Shown one piece after another: positions 44,851-53,291 of a stretch of DNA of 64,000 nt; within the stretch, counting starts at the first letter, position 1, and each line of letters opens with the position of its first letter. This DNA is from Flavobacteriaceae bacterium R38 (GTDB lineage Bacteria > Bacteroidota > Bacteroidia > Flavobacteriales > Flavobacteriaceae), in contig WXYP01000002.1 of assembly GCA_009901575.1 (NCBI GenBank), positions 310,001-374,000 of the forward strand. The letters run 5' to 3'. The position numbers were made by a program, and so were the translations under genes. The notes below the pieces were generated by a model. It had not been told where the DNA came from. It worked only from the letters and a program-made list of their open reading frames with translations, and did not search any database.

Positions 44851-45474
44851 ATGATAAAAAATCTTAAAAGAAGCACATTAGTTGAATACCTTTTTCAGTT
44901 AGTGATTTTAATCCTGGGAGTTTTTTTGGGTATTCTGGCTACAGAATGGAGTACAGAAAAAAATCAGAAAAAATTTGAAAGAGATATTATGACGGGAATG
45001 CGCAATGAACTTCAGGTTAATCTGGATTACCTGGAAAGTGTGCAGCCCCGGAGACTTGCTTTTCAAAAATCTTTAGATAGCCTTTCTGCTGCATTAAGTC
45101 AAAATGATGAGGTAAAGAAAGAAGTTTTTTATGATCAGCCTTTTAGTAAGCGTATCCCCAATTGGCCCGGATTTGGTAAGAATGTTATGGATAAATCCAT
45201 GTTTGAAGTAGCTAAATCAGGAAATATCCTTCCAAATTTAAAAGTAGAATTACTTCAGCAACTCTCTAAAACCTACAGCTTTCAGAACAGTATTGAAGAT
45301 TATGGAGGTACACTGAGAGCAGAATATTTTGATATCGATTCCAATACAAAGTATTTTGAAGTGATTAATATGATGTGGATTTTTATGCAGGAATATTTCG
45401 GATCTCATTATCTTTTAATGGAAGATTATAAAAAATCGATTGCCTTAATCGATAAGTATTATCCGCCCAATTAA
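44851..45474 (+). CDS. Single-pass membrane protein with helical domain
   Basis: A 207-residue protein with one N-terminal hydrophobic helix (LFQLVILILGVFLGILATEW) followed by ...STEKNQKKFERDIMTGMRNELQVNLDYLESV, a helical region. The layout resembles the flavobacterial family often labelled DUF6090 (short transmembrane helix then an ILATEW/ALQVNNW-like turn), but this is from memory. Function unknown. Confidence 0.6.
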   Translation: MIKNLKRSTLVEYLFQLVILILGVFLGILATEWSTEKNQKKFERDIMTGMRNELQVNLDYLESVQPRRLAFQKSLDSLSAALSQNDEVKKEVFYDQPFSKRIPNWPGFGKNVMDKSMFEVAKSGNILPNLKVELLQQLSKTYSFQNSIEDYGGTLRAEYFDIDSNTKYFEVINMMWIFMQEYFGSHYLLMEDYKKSIALIDKYYPPN

Positions 45475-45538
45475 TTTATCTTTTGGTGTAACGCTAATAA
45501 AAACCCTGTATCTTTAAAGTATAACTACATTATTAACT

Positions 45539-46360
45539 ATGATCAGTTTTTCAAGCCAAAATAAAGTGTCGGAAGATATCATTCAAAAAGGAGATATCCG
45601 TAACTTTTATGGTAAGAAAACAGGTGGTAAAGTCAATTACTCAAGTTTAACTCATTATTATTCTAAAAATATTGCAGATTCATATTCCATTAAATATGTT
45701 TTAAAAGGCAATGAAGAATATATTATTGATGGTAAGAAACATAAAGTAAGAAAGAAGCAATTTCTTCTGGTAAAACCCGGTCAGGAAGTCGAAACTTTTA
45801 TTGAAGATAAGGGAGTAGTAGAAGGGATGTGTATTTATTTTCCATCTGATTTACTAGAAAAAGAAGCGCTAAAGTATAATTTAGATTTGTATTTGCTTCC
45901 GGAGTTTCCTCTATTGCCTGCATATTCTTTGTTAAATGATTCCCTGGAAAAAACAATTGTTGATCCTGATATGTTTTTAGAGCGTTTTGTTGAAGGCTTA
46001 GCACAGTTTATGGCAAAAAATAATTGTAGTCTAAAAGCCATTAATGCAGAAAAAACAACAACTAAGCTTGATTTATGGGAGAAAATTGAAAAAGCAAGGT
46101 ATTATATGATAGAAAACCTTGATAAAAACTTGTTGTTAGACAATATTGCATCCCAAGCTTGTATGTCTGCCTATCATTTCCAAAGAACCTTTAAAGCTTT
46201 TAATGCTATTTCTCCTTCGGCATATTTCCTAAGACAAAAAATGAAAAAAGCAAAGTCTCTGCAGAGTGAAGAAAAGTTTAAATTAAAGGATATTGCTCAT
46301 CAATGTGGATTTGATGATGTTAAATATTTTAGAAAATGCCTTAAGAAATATAATAATTAG
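45539..46360 (+). CDS. AraC family transcriptional regulator
   Basis: A 273-residue regulator. The N-terminal half (about residues 35-110) is a cupin-like sensing domain (SIKYVLKGNEEYIIDGKKHKVRKKQFLLVKPGQEV). The C-terminal AraC DNA-binding domain has two helix-turn-helix units: DNIASQACMSAYHFQRTFKAFNAISPSAYFLRQKMKKAKSL and the shorter FKLKDIAHQCGFDDVKYFRKCLKKY. The effector is unknown. It is followed, after a region with a perfect palindrome, by the double hydrolase. Confidence 0.9.
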   Translation: MISFSSQNKVSEDIIQKGDIRNFYGKKTGGKVNYSSLTHYYSKNIADSYSIKYVLKGNEEYIIDGKKHKVRKKQFLLVKPGQEVETFIEDKGVVEGMCIYFPSDLLEKEALKYNLDLYLLPEFPLLPAYSLLNDSLEKTIVDPDMFLERFVEGLAQFMAKNNCSLKAINAEKTTTKLDLWEKIEKARYYMIENLDKNLLLDNIASQACMSAYHFQRTFKAFNAISPSAYFLRQKMKKAKSLQSEEKFKLKDIAHQCGFDDVKYFRKCLKKYNN

Positions 46361-46439
46361 CAAGATTTTCTCCTCTCTCCTGATTTCACTCATTTAATTT
46401 TAGTACAATATTTATACTGAAAATACAAGATGAAAAAAT

Positions 46440-46455
46440 AATACCAATTGGTATT
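46440..46455. promoter_or_regulatory. Perfect 16-bp palindrome upstream of the double hydrolase
   Basis: AATACCAATTGGTATT at 46440-46455 is an exact palindrome located 79 bases after the AraC gene and 92 before the hydrolase gene. It could be an operator; a protein that would bind it is not known. Confidence 0.35.
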
Positions 46456-46547
46456 TGTTGGTTAAAATTTTTTAGTGATTGATTGTCAAATACTTATTCT
46501 GTTTTTTTAGCATAAATATTAAGTTTTTAAGATAATTAAAAAAGAAA

Positions 46548-48299
46548 ATGATGAAGTTAATTGTTAAAGTGGTGTTTTTACTGTTATTAAATATCCCGAT
46601 GTTGATCCTTGGGCAAGGAAATGAGCATAAACTAATAAAAGAAGTATACGATGTAACTTATTACGAAGGAGAAGATGCCGATAAGGAGAAACATAAACTT
46701 AATCTTTTTATCCCGAATCATGTTGAGAATCCTCCAATGATGTTGTGGATTCATGGAGGCGCCTGGGCTTTTGGAGATCGAAAAGGAGAAACAGAATTAG
46801 CAAGGAAGTTTGCTAAAGAAGGAATTGCAGTTGCTGCGATTAGTTATCGTTTGAGTCCGGGTACCTGGGTAGATCCTGAACATACTTCTGGAATTGAGCA
46901 TCCTGAGCATATCCGTGATGTAGCCAGGGCTTTTGCATGGGTTTATCAGCAAGCCGATGAATATAAATACGATAAACACTCTATTTTTGTTAGTGGATAC
47001 TCTGCTGGCGGACATCTATCGGCGCTTTTGGCATTAGACCCTGACTATTTAACTGAAGTAGGTCAATCTGTAAGGGATGTTAAAGGAGCTATTCCCATAG
47101 CCGGAGCTTATGATATCGCGGCTTATTATAAAACACACCTGGAGTTTAATGGAAAAGACCTGGCAGATGGTCATGTAAAAGGAGCTTTTGGGAAAACTAT
47201 AGCACAATTAGAAAAAGCTTCTCCGACACTATATGTTGAAAATCAATGGGTGCCTATGCTTGTAATATCAGAAACTCAGTCATACGACTATACGCGATTA
47301 CTTGAAACAGCCTGCGAAAGTAAAGGAAACGATGTAATGGAGTTTTTTCATGTAAAAGACATGAATCATAAAGAATTGTATGAAAACTTGTCTAAATCGC
47401 TTAAAAGTGATTATAGAGATATTATTGTTAATTACATTAAGAGGGAACGAGCAGATTATCAATACGTGCAAACAAGAGATGTTAAACTGGCCTATAAAGT
47501 TTTTGGAACAGGTACTCCGTTATTTTTGCTTAATGGCGGCCCCGGATTTCCTAGTCATCATTTTGCCGATTTAGCCAAAAAATTATCTGAGAAGTATCAG
47601 GTAGTTTTATTTGACCAAAGAGGAACAGGATATTCTTCAATTGAAGAAAAAAATAATTCAACAATTACTTTAGATTTAATGGTCCAAGATCTTGAAAACC
47701 TAAGAAAACATTTGAATTATGATGAAATAATAGTAATGGGACACTCCTTTGGAGGAATATATGCTATGAATTATGCTGCTGCGTATCCTGAACATGTAAA
47801 AAAAATGATTCTTTCGCATTCCGGAGGGATGGAAATAGATATGATTAATGATGTGGGTCAGCGTTTACGATCCAATTTAAATGAAAAAGATAGGGCAGAC
47901 TTAAATGGGTTATCTCAAGACAACTTAAATCCGAATATATACACAATGCGAAGAGCTAAAATTATAGCTCCTGCATATGTTTACAATAAGGAACTGGCAA
48001 CATCTGTATTTAAAGGATTGGCCTTTAAGAGCCGATTTTATCCGGAAGTCAATCTTTTGGTTTACCAGGATATGAGGAATAACAGGATGAACTTAACAAA
48101 AGAGATGCAATCGTTTAAAAAACCAGTTCTGATTATTCACGGAGCCAATGATATTGTAAACCCTGATGTAGCCAGGCATGCAGACAAGACATTTCCTGAT
48201 TCTAAGCTACTAATTCTGGATGAATGCGCACATTATGGTTGGTTGGAAAAACCAAGTATCTATTTTGGAACTATCTACGATTTTCTCGAAGCTTCTTGA
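46548..48299 (+). CDS. Two-headed alpha/beta hydrolase: carboxylesterase-like plus proline iminopeptidase-like
   Basis: A 583-residue exported protein (signal peptide to about residue 22, cleaved near LGQG) with two complete hydrolase domains. Residues about 30-300 are a BD-FAE-like esterase: the oxyanion motif HGGAWAFG (69-76), nucleophile GYSAGG with Ser152, and a late KDMNHKE His. From about 310 there is an S33-type hydrolase: NGGPGFPSHH, FDQRGTGYSS, nucleophile GHSFGG with Ser400, Asp535 in GANDIVNP and His562 in CAHYGWLEKP. Both triads look intact, so the two activities are probably real. Partners are unknown. Confidence 0.83.
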   Translation: MMKLIVKVVFLLLLNIPMLILGQGNEHKLIKEVYDVTYYEGEDADKEKHKLNLFIPNHVENPPMMLWIHGGAWAFGDRKGETELARKFAKEGIAVAAISYRLSPGTWVDPEHTSGIEHPEHIRDVARAFAWVYQQADEYKYDKHSIFVSGYSAGGHLSALLALDPDYLTEVGQSVRDVKGAIPIAGAYDIAAYYKTHLEFNGKDLADGHVKGAFGKTIAQLEKASPTLYVENQWVPMLVISETQSYDYTRLLETACESKGNDVMEFFHVKDMNHKELYENLSKSLKSDYRDIIVNYIKRERADYQYVQTRDVKLAYKVFGTGTPLFLLNGGPGFPSHHFADLAKKLSEKYQVVLFDQRGTGYSSIEEKNNSTITLDLMVQDLENLRKHLNYDEIIVMGHSFGGIYAMNYAAAYPEHVKKMILSHSGGMEIDMINDVGQRLRSNLNEKDRADLNGLSQDNLNPNIYTMRRAKIIAPAYVYNKELATSVFKGLAFKSRFYPEVNLLVYQDMRNNRMNLTKEMQSFKKPVLIIHGANDIVNPDVARHADKTFPDSKLLILDECAHYGWLEKPSIYFGTIYDFLEAS

Positions 48300-48351
48300 A
48301 AATAAAAACATGAAAATCAGCTCCTTATCTTAAAATACCTTTTGGTATATT

Positions 48352-49239
48352 TTATTCATCAAATAAATCTGAAGATAAATAACGATCTCCTCTGTCACAA
48401 ATAATAGCTACGACTACTCCTTCTTCAAGTTCTTCGCACAATCTTAAAGCAGAAGCTACAGCACCACCACTACTCATTCCGGAAAAAATGCCTTCTTCTG
48501 TAGCCAATCGCTTAGCCATTGCCCTTGCGTCTGTCTCGCTTACTTCAATGACACGATCTACTTTTGCAGGATTGAAGATTTTTGGAAGATATTCTATTGG
48601 CCATTTGCGAATTCCTGGAATTCTTGATTCATCAGTAGGTTGTACCCCTACGATTTGAACATCAGGATTCTTCTCTTTCATAAAAGTAGAGGTTCCCATT
48701 ATCGTTCCAGTTGTTCCCATTGAAGAAACAAAGTGAGTTATTTTACCTTCTGTGTCCCTCCAAATCTCAGGCCCTGTTGTTTTATAATGCGCTTGCCAGT
48801 TATCGTTATTTCCAAATTGATTCAGCATATAATAACCTTCGCTCTTTACTTTTGCTTCAGCATAATCTCTTGATCCTTCGATCCCTACATCAGAACTTGT
48901 AAGTGTTACTTTAGCTCCGTAAGCGCGCATGGTTTGCACTCTTTCTTTAGTAGAGTTTTCAGGCATAACCAATTCGATATTCAGCCCAAAAATCCCTGCA
49001 ATCATAGCTAAAGCTATTCCGGTATTTCCACTGGTAGCTTCAATGAGTTTTGTGTTTTTATCAATATCTCCTCTGTCCAGCGCACTTTTAATCATATTAT
49101 AAGCGGCACGGTCTTTTACGCTTCCTCCAGGATTATTTCCTTCTAATTTAAGAAGTAGGGTAACGTTCGGATTATTTATTAGGTTGGTAGCTTTAACTAG
49201 GGGAGTGTTGCCAATTTGGTCAACTATAGTCTTATTCAT
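48352..49239 (-). CDS. cysM: Cysteine synthase (O-acetylserine sulfhydrylase), CysM type
   Basis: A 295-residue PLP enzyme of fold type II making cysteine from O-acetylserine and sulfide. The PLP lysine motif is PGGSVKDRAAYNM, the phosphate loop TSGNTGIALA, then SMGTTGTIMGTS and GIFSGMSSGGAV. The ATG ending at 49239 (MNKTIVDQ) is preferred; an upstream ATG at 49248 adds three residues inside the cysE coding region. The start overlaps the cysE stop by 8 bases, which indicates coupled translation. The CysM rather than CysK type is judged from overall motifs. Confidence 0.92.
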   Translation of the reverse strand: MNKTIVDQIGNTPLVKATNLINNPNVTLLLKLEGNNPGGSVKDRAAYNMIKSALDRGDIDKNTKLIEATSGNTGIALAMIAGIFGLNIELVMPENSTKERVQTMRAYGAKVTLTSSDVGIEGSRDYAEAKVKSEGYYMLNQFGNNDNWQAHYKTTGPEIWRDTEGKITHFVSSMGTTGTIMGTSTFMKEKNPDVQIVGVQPTDESRIPGIRKWPIEYLPKIFNPAKVDRVIEVSETDARAMAKRLATEEGIFSGMSSGGAVASALRLCEELEEGVVVAIICDRGDRYLSSDLFDE

Positions 49240-50023
49240 GAATAGCATTTTTAATTTTTATCACAGGATCATGTGATACAATAGAATTTTCAGGGACAGA
49301 GCTTGTCAACCATGCATTACCGCCTATGATACTATTAGCTCCAATAACAGTTTCACCTCCTAAAATAATAGCATTTGCGTAGATTGTTACGTTGTCTTCA
49401 ACTGTTGGGTGTCTTTTGGTGTTTCTCATCCCTTTAGATACGCTCAGCGCCCCTAAAGTGACTCCCTGGTATATTTTTACATTGTTCTTAATAATCGTGG
49501 TCTCTCCAATTACTATACCTGTTGCGTGATCTATAAAAAAGGATTCTCCTATCTGAGCTCCAGGATTAATATCAACACCGGTTAGTTTGTGAGCATATTC
49601 GGTCATCAGGCGAGGAACCAAAGGTAATTTTTCTTTGTAGAACTCATGGCTAAGCCTGTAAATAGCTATGGCAAAGAAACCGGGATACGAAAGATACACT
49701 TCTTCGATAGAATTTGAAGCAGGATCATTTTCAAAAATAGCTTTGGCATCCAGATTAAGTTTCTGAAGTATTTCAGGTAGTGTACTAACATATTTTTCCC
49801 ATATTTCAGAGCAATTGCGTAACCTGTCCCAACACGCCAATTCAACTAAATCTGTAAATTCTTTTTCTAATGATGCCAGATTCTTTTCTACATCTGTTTC
49901 TATATCAAACAACGTGTAGAACAAATGATCTGTAAACGCTTCTGTCTTTTCTTTAAGCTGAAACTTTAAGTGAGGACGTTGTTTTTGTTTTATGATATCT
50001 TGTATTATAGCAGGCTTATTCAT
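49232..50023 (-). CDS. cysE: Serine O-acetyltransferase
   Basis: A 263-residue left-handed beta-helix acyltransferase that makes O-acetylserine for CysM. The N-terminal helical domain (residues 1-130) is long, followed by hexapeptide repeats including GVDINPGAQIGESFFIDHATGIVIGETTII and the later IYQGVTLGALSV. The gene pair cysE-cysM forms a minimal cysteine operon. It is divergent from the TetR gene. Confidence 0.95.
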   Translation of the reverse strand: MNKPAIIQDIIKQKQRPHLKFQLKEKTEAFTDHLFYTLFDIETDVEKNLASLEKEFTDLVELACWDRLRNCSEIWEKYVSTLPEILQKLNLDAKAIFENDPASNSIEEVYLSYPGFFAIAIYRLSHEFYKEKLPLVPRLMTEYAHKLTGVDINPGAQIGESFFIDHATGIVIGETTIIKNNVKIYQGVTLGALSVSKGMRNTKRHPTVEDNVTIYANAIILGGETVIGANSIIGGNAWLTSSVPENSIVSHDPVIKIKNAIHE

Positions 50024-50190
50024 TTTTCTTTTTATGACAATTCGAATAGTAATTTACGAAAGACCTAGCAAATAGTCGTCTTAATTTTAAAAAACTAAAA
50101 ATAAATTTACAGGTAAAAGTATCAGAATAATCGCATATTATCTCCGTTTTTACAGCAAATTAGCATTATTTAACATTTTTTTAATTAAAC

Positions 50191-50205
50191 CAATTAGTCT
50201 AATTG
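50191..50205. promoter_or_regulatory. Candidate TetR operator
   Basis: CAATTAG and its exact reverse complement CTAATTG flank one base (50191-50205), 27 bases before the TetR ATG. A related AGTCTAATT lies at 50841-50849, after the TetR stop and before the nitroreductase gene. Confidence 0.5.
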
Positions 50206-50231
50206 TTATTTTTAGCTTTAAATGTAAGCTT

Positions 50232-50813
50232 ATGGGTTATAAATATCAGAAAAAAGACATTTTACAGATTGGTTACGATGTTTTTAGAAAAAAAGGATAT
50301 CATAATGTCGGAATTAATGAAATATTGAAGCAAGCAAATATACCAAAAGGTTCATTTTATAATTTTTTTAAATCTAAAGAAGATTTTGCCATGCAGGTTA
50401 TTGATGATTATGGAGAAAATAATCGTTCTTTAATCACTAGTTTTTTGAATAATCAGGCCTTATCTCCATTTAACAGGTTGAAATCTTTTTATCAGTCTCT
50501 TATTGATGATAATCAGAAAGATAATTATTTGGGAAGTTGTTTGTTAAATACCCTTGCGAATGAACTAGGGACTCAAAATAAATTGATAGCAACAACTACA
50601 GACAAGAATTTTTTAAGTTGGGTGTATTTAATTGCTGAATGTGTCAAAGAAGCTCAATTGTTAGGGGAGATAAGAAATGATTATTCGTCTTTTGAGATTG
50701 CAGAATACCTCCATGCGGGATGTAATGGAGTATATTCAAGAATGAAAGTAACACACTCGAAAGCTTTTATGGAAAAATGGCTGGAAATGAGCTTTGAATT
50801 TATTAAAGGTTAA
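50232..50813 (+). CDS. TetR family transcriptional regulator
   Basis: A 193-residue repressor-type regulator. The helix-turn-helix is in residues 10-50 (GINEILKQANIPKGSFYNFFKSKEDF), with an all-helical ligand domain after it (SFYQSLIDDNQKDNYLGSCLLNTLANELG). It probably represses itself through the adjacent palindrome and may control the nitroreductase that follows. The AGTCTAATT half-site between the two genes supports that. The ligand is unknown. Confidence 0.9.
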   Translation: MGYKYQKKDILQIGYDVFRKKGYHNVGINEILKQANIPKGSFYNFFKSKEDFAMQVIDDYGENNRSLITSFLNNQALSPFNRLKSFYQSLIDDNQKDNYLGSCLLNTLANELGTQNKLIATTTDKNFLSWVYLIAECVKEAQLLGEIRNDYSSFEIAEYLHAGCNGVYSRMKVTHSKAFMEKWLEMSFEFIKG

Positions 50814-51055
50814 GTTGTAATTTGTGTAAATAAACAGAACAGTCTAATTAAAAGATTATAAACGTGATTTTATTAGTTGTTCGTAATGTTTTCTTTAGCT
50901 TTATGGAAAGAATTTGTTCTGGTTTTATTAAACATTCTTTTTTACTGGCAATTTTAGCGTAGTTATCTGTCTGAATTAATATTTTTCTTTGAATAATTAC
51001 CGAGTTAGATTTTTTAAATGATTAATTTTAAGCTTTTAATTTTTTAAACTACAGT

Positions 51056-51631
51056 ATGAAAAATTTTACTGTTTCTGAACTTATACAGAATAGAAAATCC
51101 GTTTTCCCTCCTTTATACATTAAGAAAGAAATACCAAAAGGTATAATTGAAGAAATGTTGGAGAATGCTAATAGAGCGCCTACTCATAAGTTAACTCAAC
51201 CATGGAGATTTAAAGTAGTAAGAGGAGAGGGAAAAAGCCGTTTAGGAGATTTTCTGGCTTTGAAATACAAAGAGTTGTTTTCTGATACTTCTTTTTCTGA
51301 AAGAAAATATAAGAAACTAAAAGAAAATCCTGTTTTAGCAGATACGATTATTGCTATTATTATGCAAAGAGATGTTGATGAGAGCTTGCCGGAATGGGAA
51401 GAAGTTGCAGCAGTATCTATGGCTGTCCAAAATATGTGGTTAACTGCTTCAGCTCATAATATAGGGAGCTACTGGAGTTCTCCAGGCTTAATTAAATATG
51501 CTAATGAATTTTTTGACCTTAAAGAAGGCGAAAAGTGTCTCGGGTTTTTCTATATGGGGTATTATGAAGCAGAAATCCCGACTTCTAAGAGAGAAGCAAT
51601 AGCTACTAAAGTAGAATGGATAGAAGAATAG
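51056..51631 (+). CDS. Nitroreductase family protein
   Basis: A 191-residue FMN-dependent oxidoreductase. The start FTVSELIQNRKSVFP, the GIIEEMLENANRAPTHKLTQPWRFKVV block (FMN binding) and the late SPGLIKYANEFFDLKEGEKCLGFFYMGYYE are typical of the family. Substrate is unknown; such enzymes reduce nitro-aromatics, quinones or flavins. It may be controlled by the preceding TetR regulator. Confidence 0.92.
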   Translation: MKNFTVSELIQNRKSVFPPLYIKKEIPKGIIEEMLENANRAPTHKLTQPWRFKVVRGEGKSRLGDFLALKYKELFSDTSFSERKYKKLKENPVLADTIIAIIMQRDVDESLPEWEEVAAVSMAVQNMWLTASAHNIGSYWSSPGLIKYANEFFDLKEGEKCLGFFYMGYYEAEIPTSKREAIATKVEWIEE

Positions 51632-51665
51632 AACGTTTTTATAATTTCAGCTTAAATTAATAATA

Positions 51666-52343
51666 ATGAATACCACTATATCTAAATCTGTATTAGAGTT
51701 TTTTGAAAAGCTTGAAGAAAATAATAACCGGGAATGGTTTAATGAACGCAAAGCAGAATTTAAAGAACTGGAAAAAGCTACAAAGTCATTTTTTAATGAA
51801 CTTATGGAAGAAATGCAGAAACACGATGATATTGATAGAATGAAAATGTTTCGTATTTACCGGGATGTTCGTTTTTCAAAAAATAAAACGCCTTATAAAT
51901 CACATTTTGCGGCTTCTTTTCACAGGACAAAGCCAAGGCTTCGTGGCGGATATTATATACAAATCAAACCGGGAAGTTCTTTTATAGCTACTGGCTTTTG
52001 GGATCCTCATAAAGACGATTTACTTCGTATTCGGAAAGAATTAGAGATGGATGCGTCAGAGATGCGGGAAATTATTGAAGAGCCAGGTTTTAAATCGGTT
52101 TGGACACTAGTAGGCGATGAAGTAAAATCTGCTCCTAAAGGTTTTAGTAAAGATCATGAAGACATTGATTTGATTAAAAAGAAGCAATATATTTTCACAA
52201 AAAACTTTGCAGATAAAGAAGTTTTAGCTGCAGACTTTGGAGAAAGAGTAAATCAAGCCTTTCAAACCATACGTCCGTTTTTTGACTATATGAGTGATGT
52301 TCTGACAACCGATTTAAATGGAGTTTCTTTGATTGACGATTAA
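51666..52343 (+). CDS. DUF2461 family protein
   Basis: A 225-residue soluble protein of the DUF2461 (TIGR02453) family. It begins VLEFFEKLEENNNREWFNERKAEFKELEK and has the family hallmark FRIYRDVRFSKNKTPYKSHFAASF, then GGYYIQIKPGSSFIATGFWDP. No biochemical role is known to me. It starts 34 bases after the nitroreductase gene. Confidence 0.9.
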   Translation: MNTTISKSVLEFFEKLEENNNREWFNERKAEFKELEKATKSFFNELMEEMQKHDDIDRMKMFRIYRDVRFSKNKTPYKSHFAASFHRTKPRLRGGYYIQIKPGSSFIATGFWDPHKDDLLRIRKELEMDASEMREIIEEPGFKSVWTLVGDEVKSAPKGFSKDHEDIDLIKKKQYIFTKNFADKEVLAADFGERVNQAFQTIRPFFDYMSDVLTTDLNGVSLIDD

Positions 52344-52716
52344 CTAAAGTTTTGTTGAACTGTTGATTTGTTTAAGTGTTTAGAACTTTTTCTTTTTTAA
52401 GAACCAAGAACCAAGAACCAAGAACCAAGAACCAAGAACCAAGAACCAAGAACCAAAAAACTATAAATATAAAACTGTTAACCGTAAACTGAAGAATAAT
52501 TAATAATTTGTTGGAAAGTTTATTTGTTTAGGAGTTTAAATAATTTAGTTTTCTACAGTCTACAGTCTACAGTCTACAGTCTACAGTCTACAGTCAGGTT
52601 AAACTGTTAAATCGTGTAATTGATTAATTAGACTTTATTTGTTTAGAAGTTTAGTATTTTTTAGCTTCAACAACTCAACAACTCAACAACTCAACAACTC
52701 AACAACTCAACAACTA
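52344..52716. repeat. Composite region: three short tandem arrays, each after a similar AT-rich leader
   Basis: Three arrays occur in 350 bases: 8 perfect aagaacc units (52399-52454), 6 tctacag units (52552-52593) and 6 caacaact units (52668-52715). Each is preceded by a related leader: ATTTGTTTAAGTGTTTAGAA (52366-52385), TTTATTTGTTTAGGAGTTTA (52519-52538) and TTTATTTGTTTAGAAGTTTA (52634-52653). So one unit of leader plus array recurs with different array motifs. The last array touches the stop codon of the next gene. No gene is seen. Confidence 0.8.
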
Positions 52717-53124
52717 TTAGGCTACTTTCTGACTTTCCAATAGCTGTATCTGATCTTTTAGGCGTTCTATAACTATATTCATCATGCGTTTATTTAAGGC
52801 AGACGAATTATTGATGTAAATAAGATATTCTTCTACAGTAAATTGCCCTATAACAATTCCTTTTAAAGAATTTCGAAACTTAATATCCCTTTGGATAGCG
52901 TTTTCAATGTACTTTAACTTTTTTTCCAGTACGAGGTTATAGAAAACACCTTTGTGTTTATTGATATAATTCCTTAAGACTTCAACTAGCAGGTCGTTCT
53001 GAAGCTTGATAATAGGGCGTAGTGTAGCATTTTGAAATCTTTCATCACTACTCATATTTTCATTAACTGTTGCTGTTGGAATTTGCGGCCTAATGCTTAA
53101 CAAGTCGTCTTTACGCGTTTCCAT
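52717..53124 (-). CDS. Conserved hypothetical protein
   Basis: A 135-residue soluble, mostly helical protein (QNATLRPIIKLQNDLLVEVLRNYINKHKGVFYNLVLEKKLKYIENAI... ). Similar proteins exist in flavobacteria; automatic labels such as glyoxalase are not supported by any motif I can see. It is alone on its strand, with tandem arrays directly after the stop. Confidence 0.7.
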   Translation of the reverse strand: METRKDDLLSIRPQIPTATVNENMSSDERFQNATLRPIIKLQNDLLVEVLRNYINKHKGVFYNLVLEKKLKYIENAIQRDIKFRNSLKGIVIGQFTVEEYLIYINNSSALNKRMMNIVIERLKDQIQLLESQKVA

Positions 53125-53291
53125 AATATAGAAGTTTTAATAAAAATAGGGATTATAAGTTCTTGCTTTATGTGTGATGAGTTTACTTTTTCAACGATCT
53201 TATGAACAATAATGGAAGCAATTGAAATTATCAAAATTGACAGGAGATTTTAAACAGATTTCAATATCTTTAAATCAAAATTTGACTACAT

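Noticed and set aside
47380-47574. Frameshift in the double hydrolase suggested by an overlapping forward frame
   Set aside because: The main frame continues through both hydrolase domains with all motifs in place, so the overlapping frame is a shadow.
52399-52715. CRISPR-like array
   Set aside because: The units are only 7-8 bp, directly adjacent without spacers, and differ between arrays; there are no cas genes.
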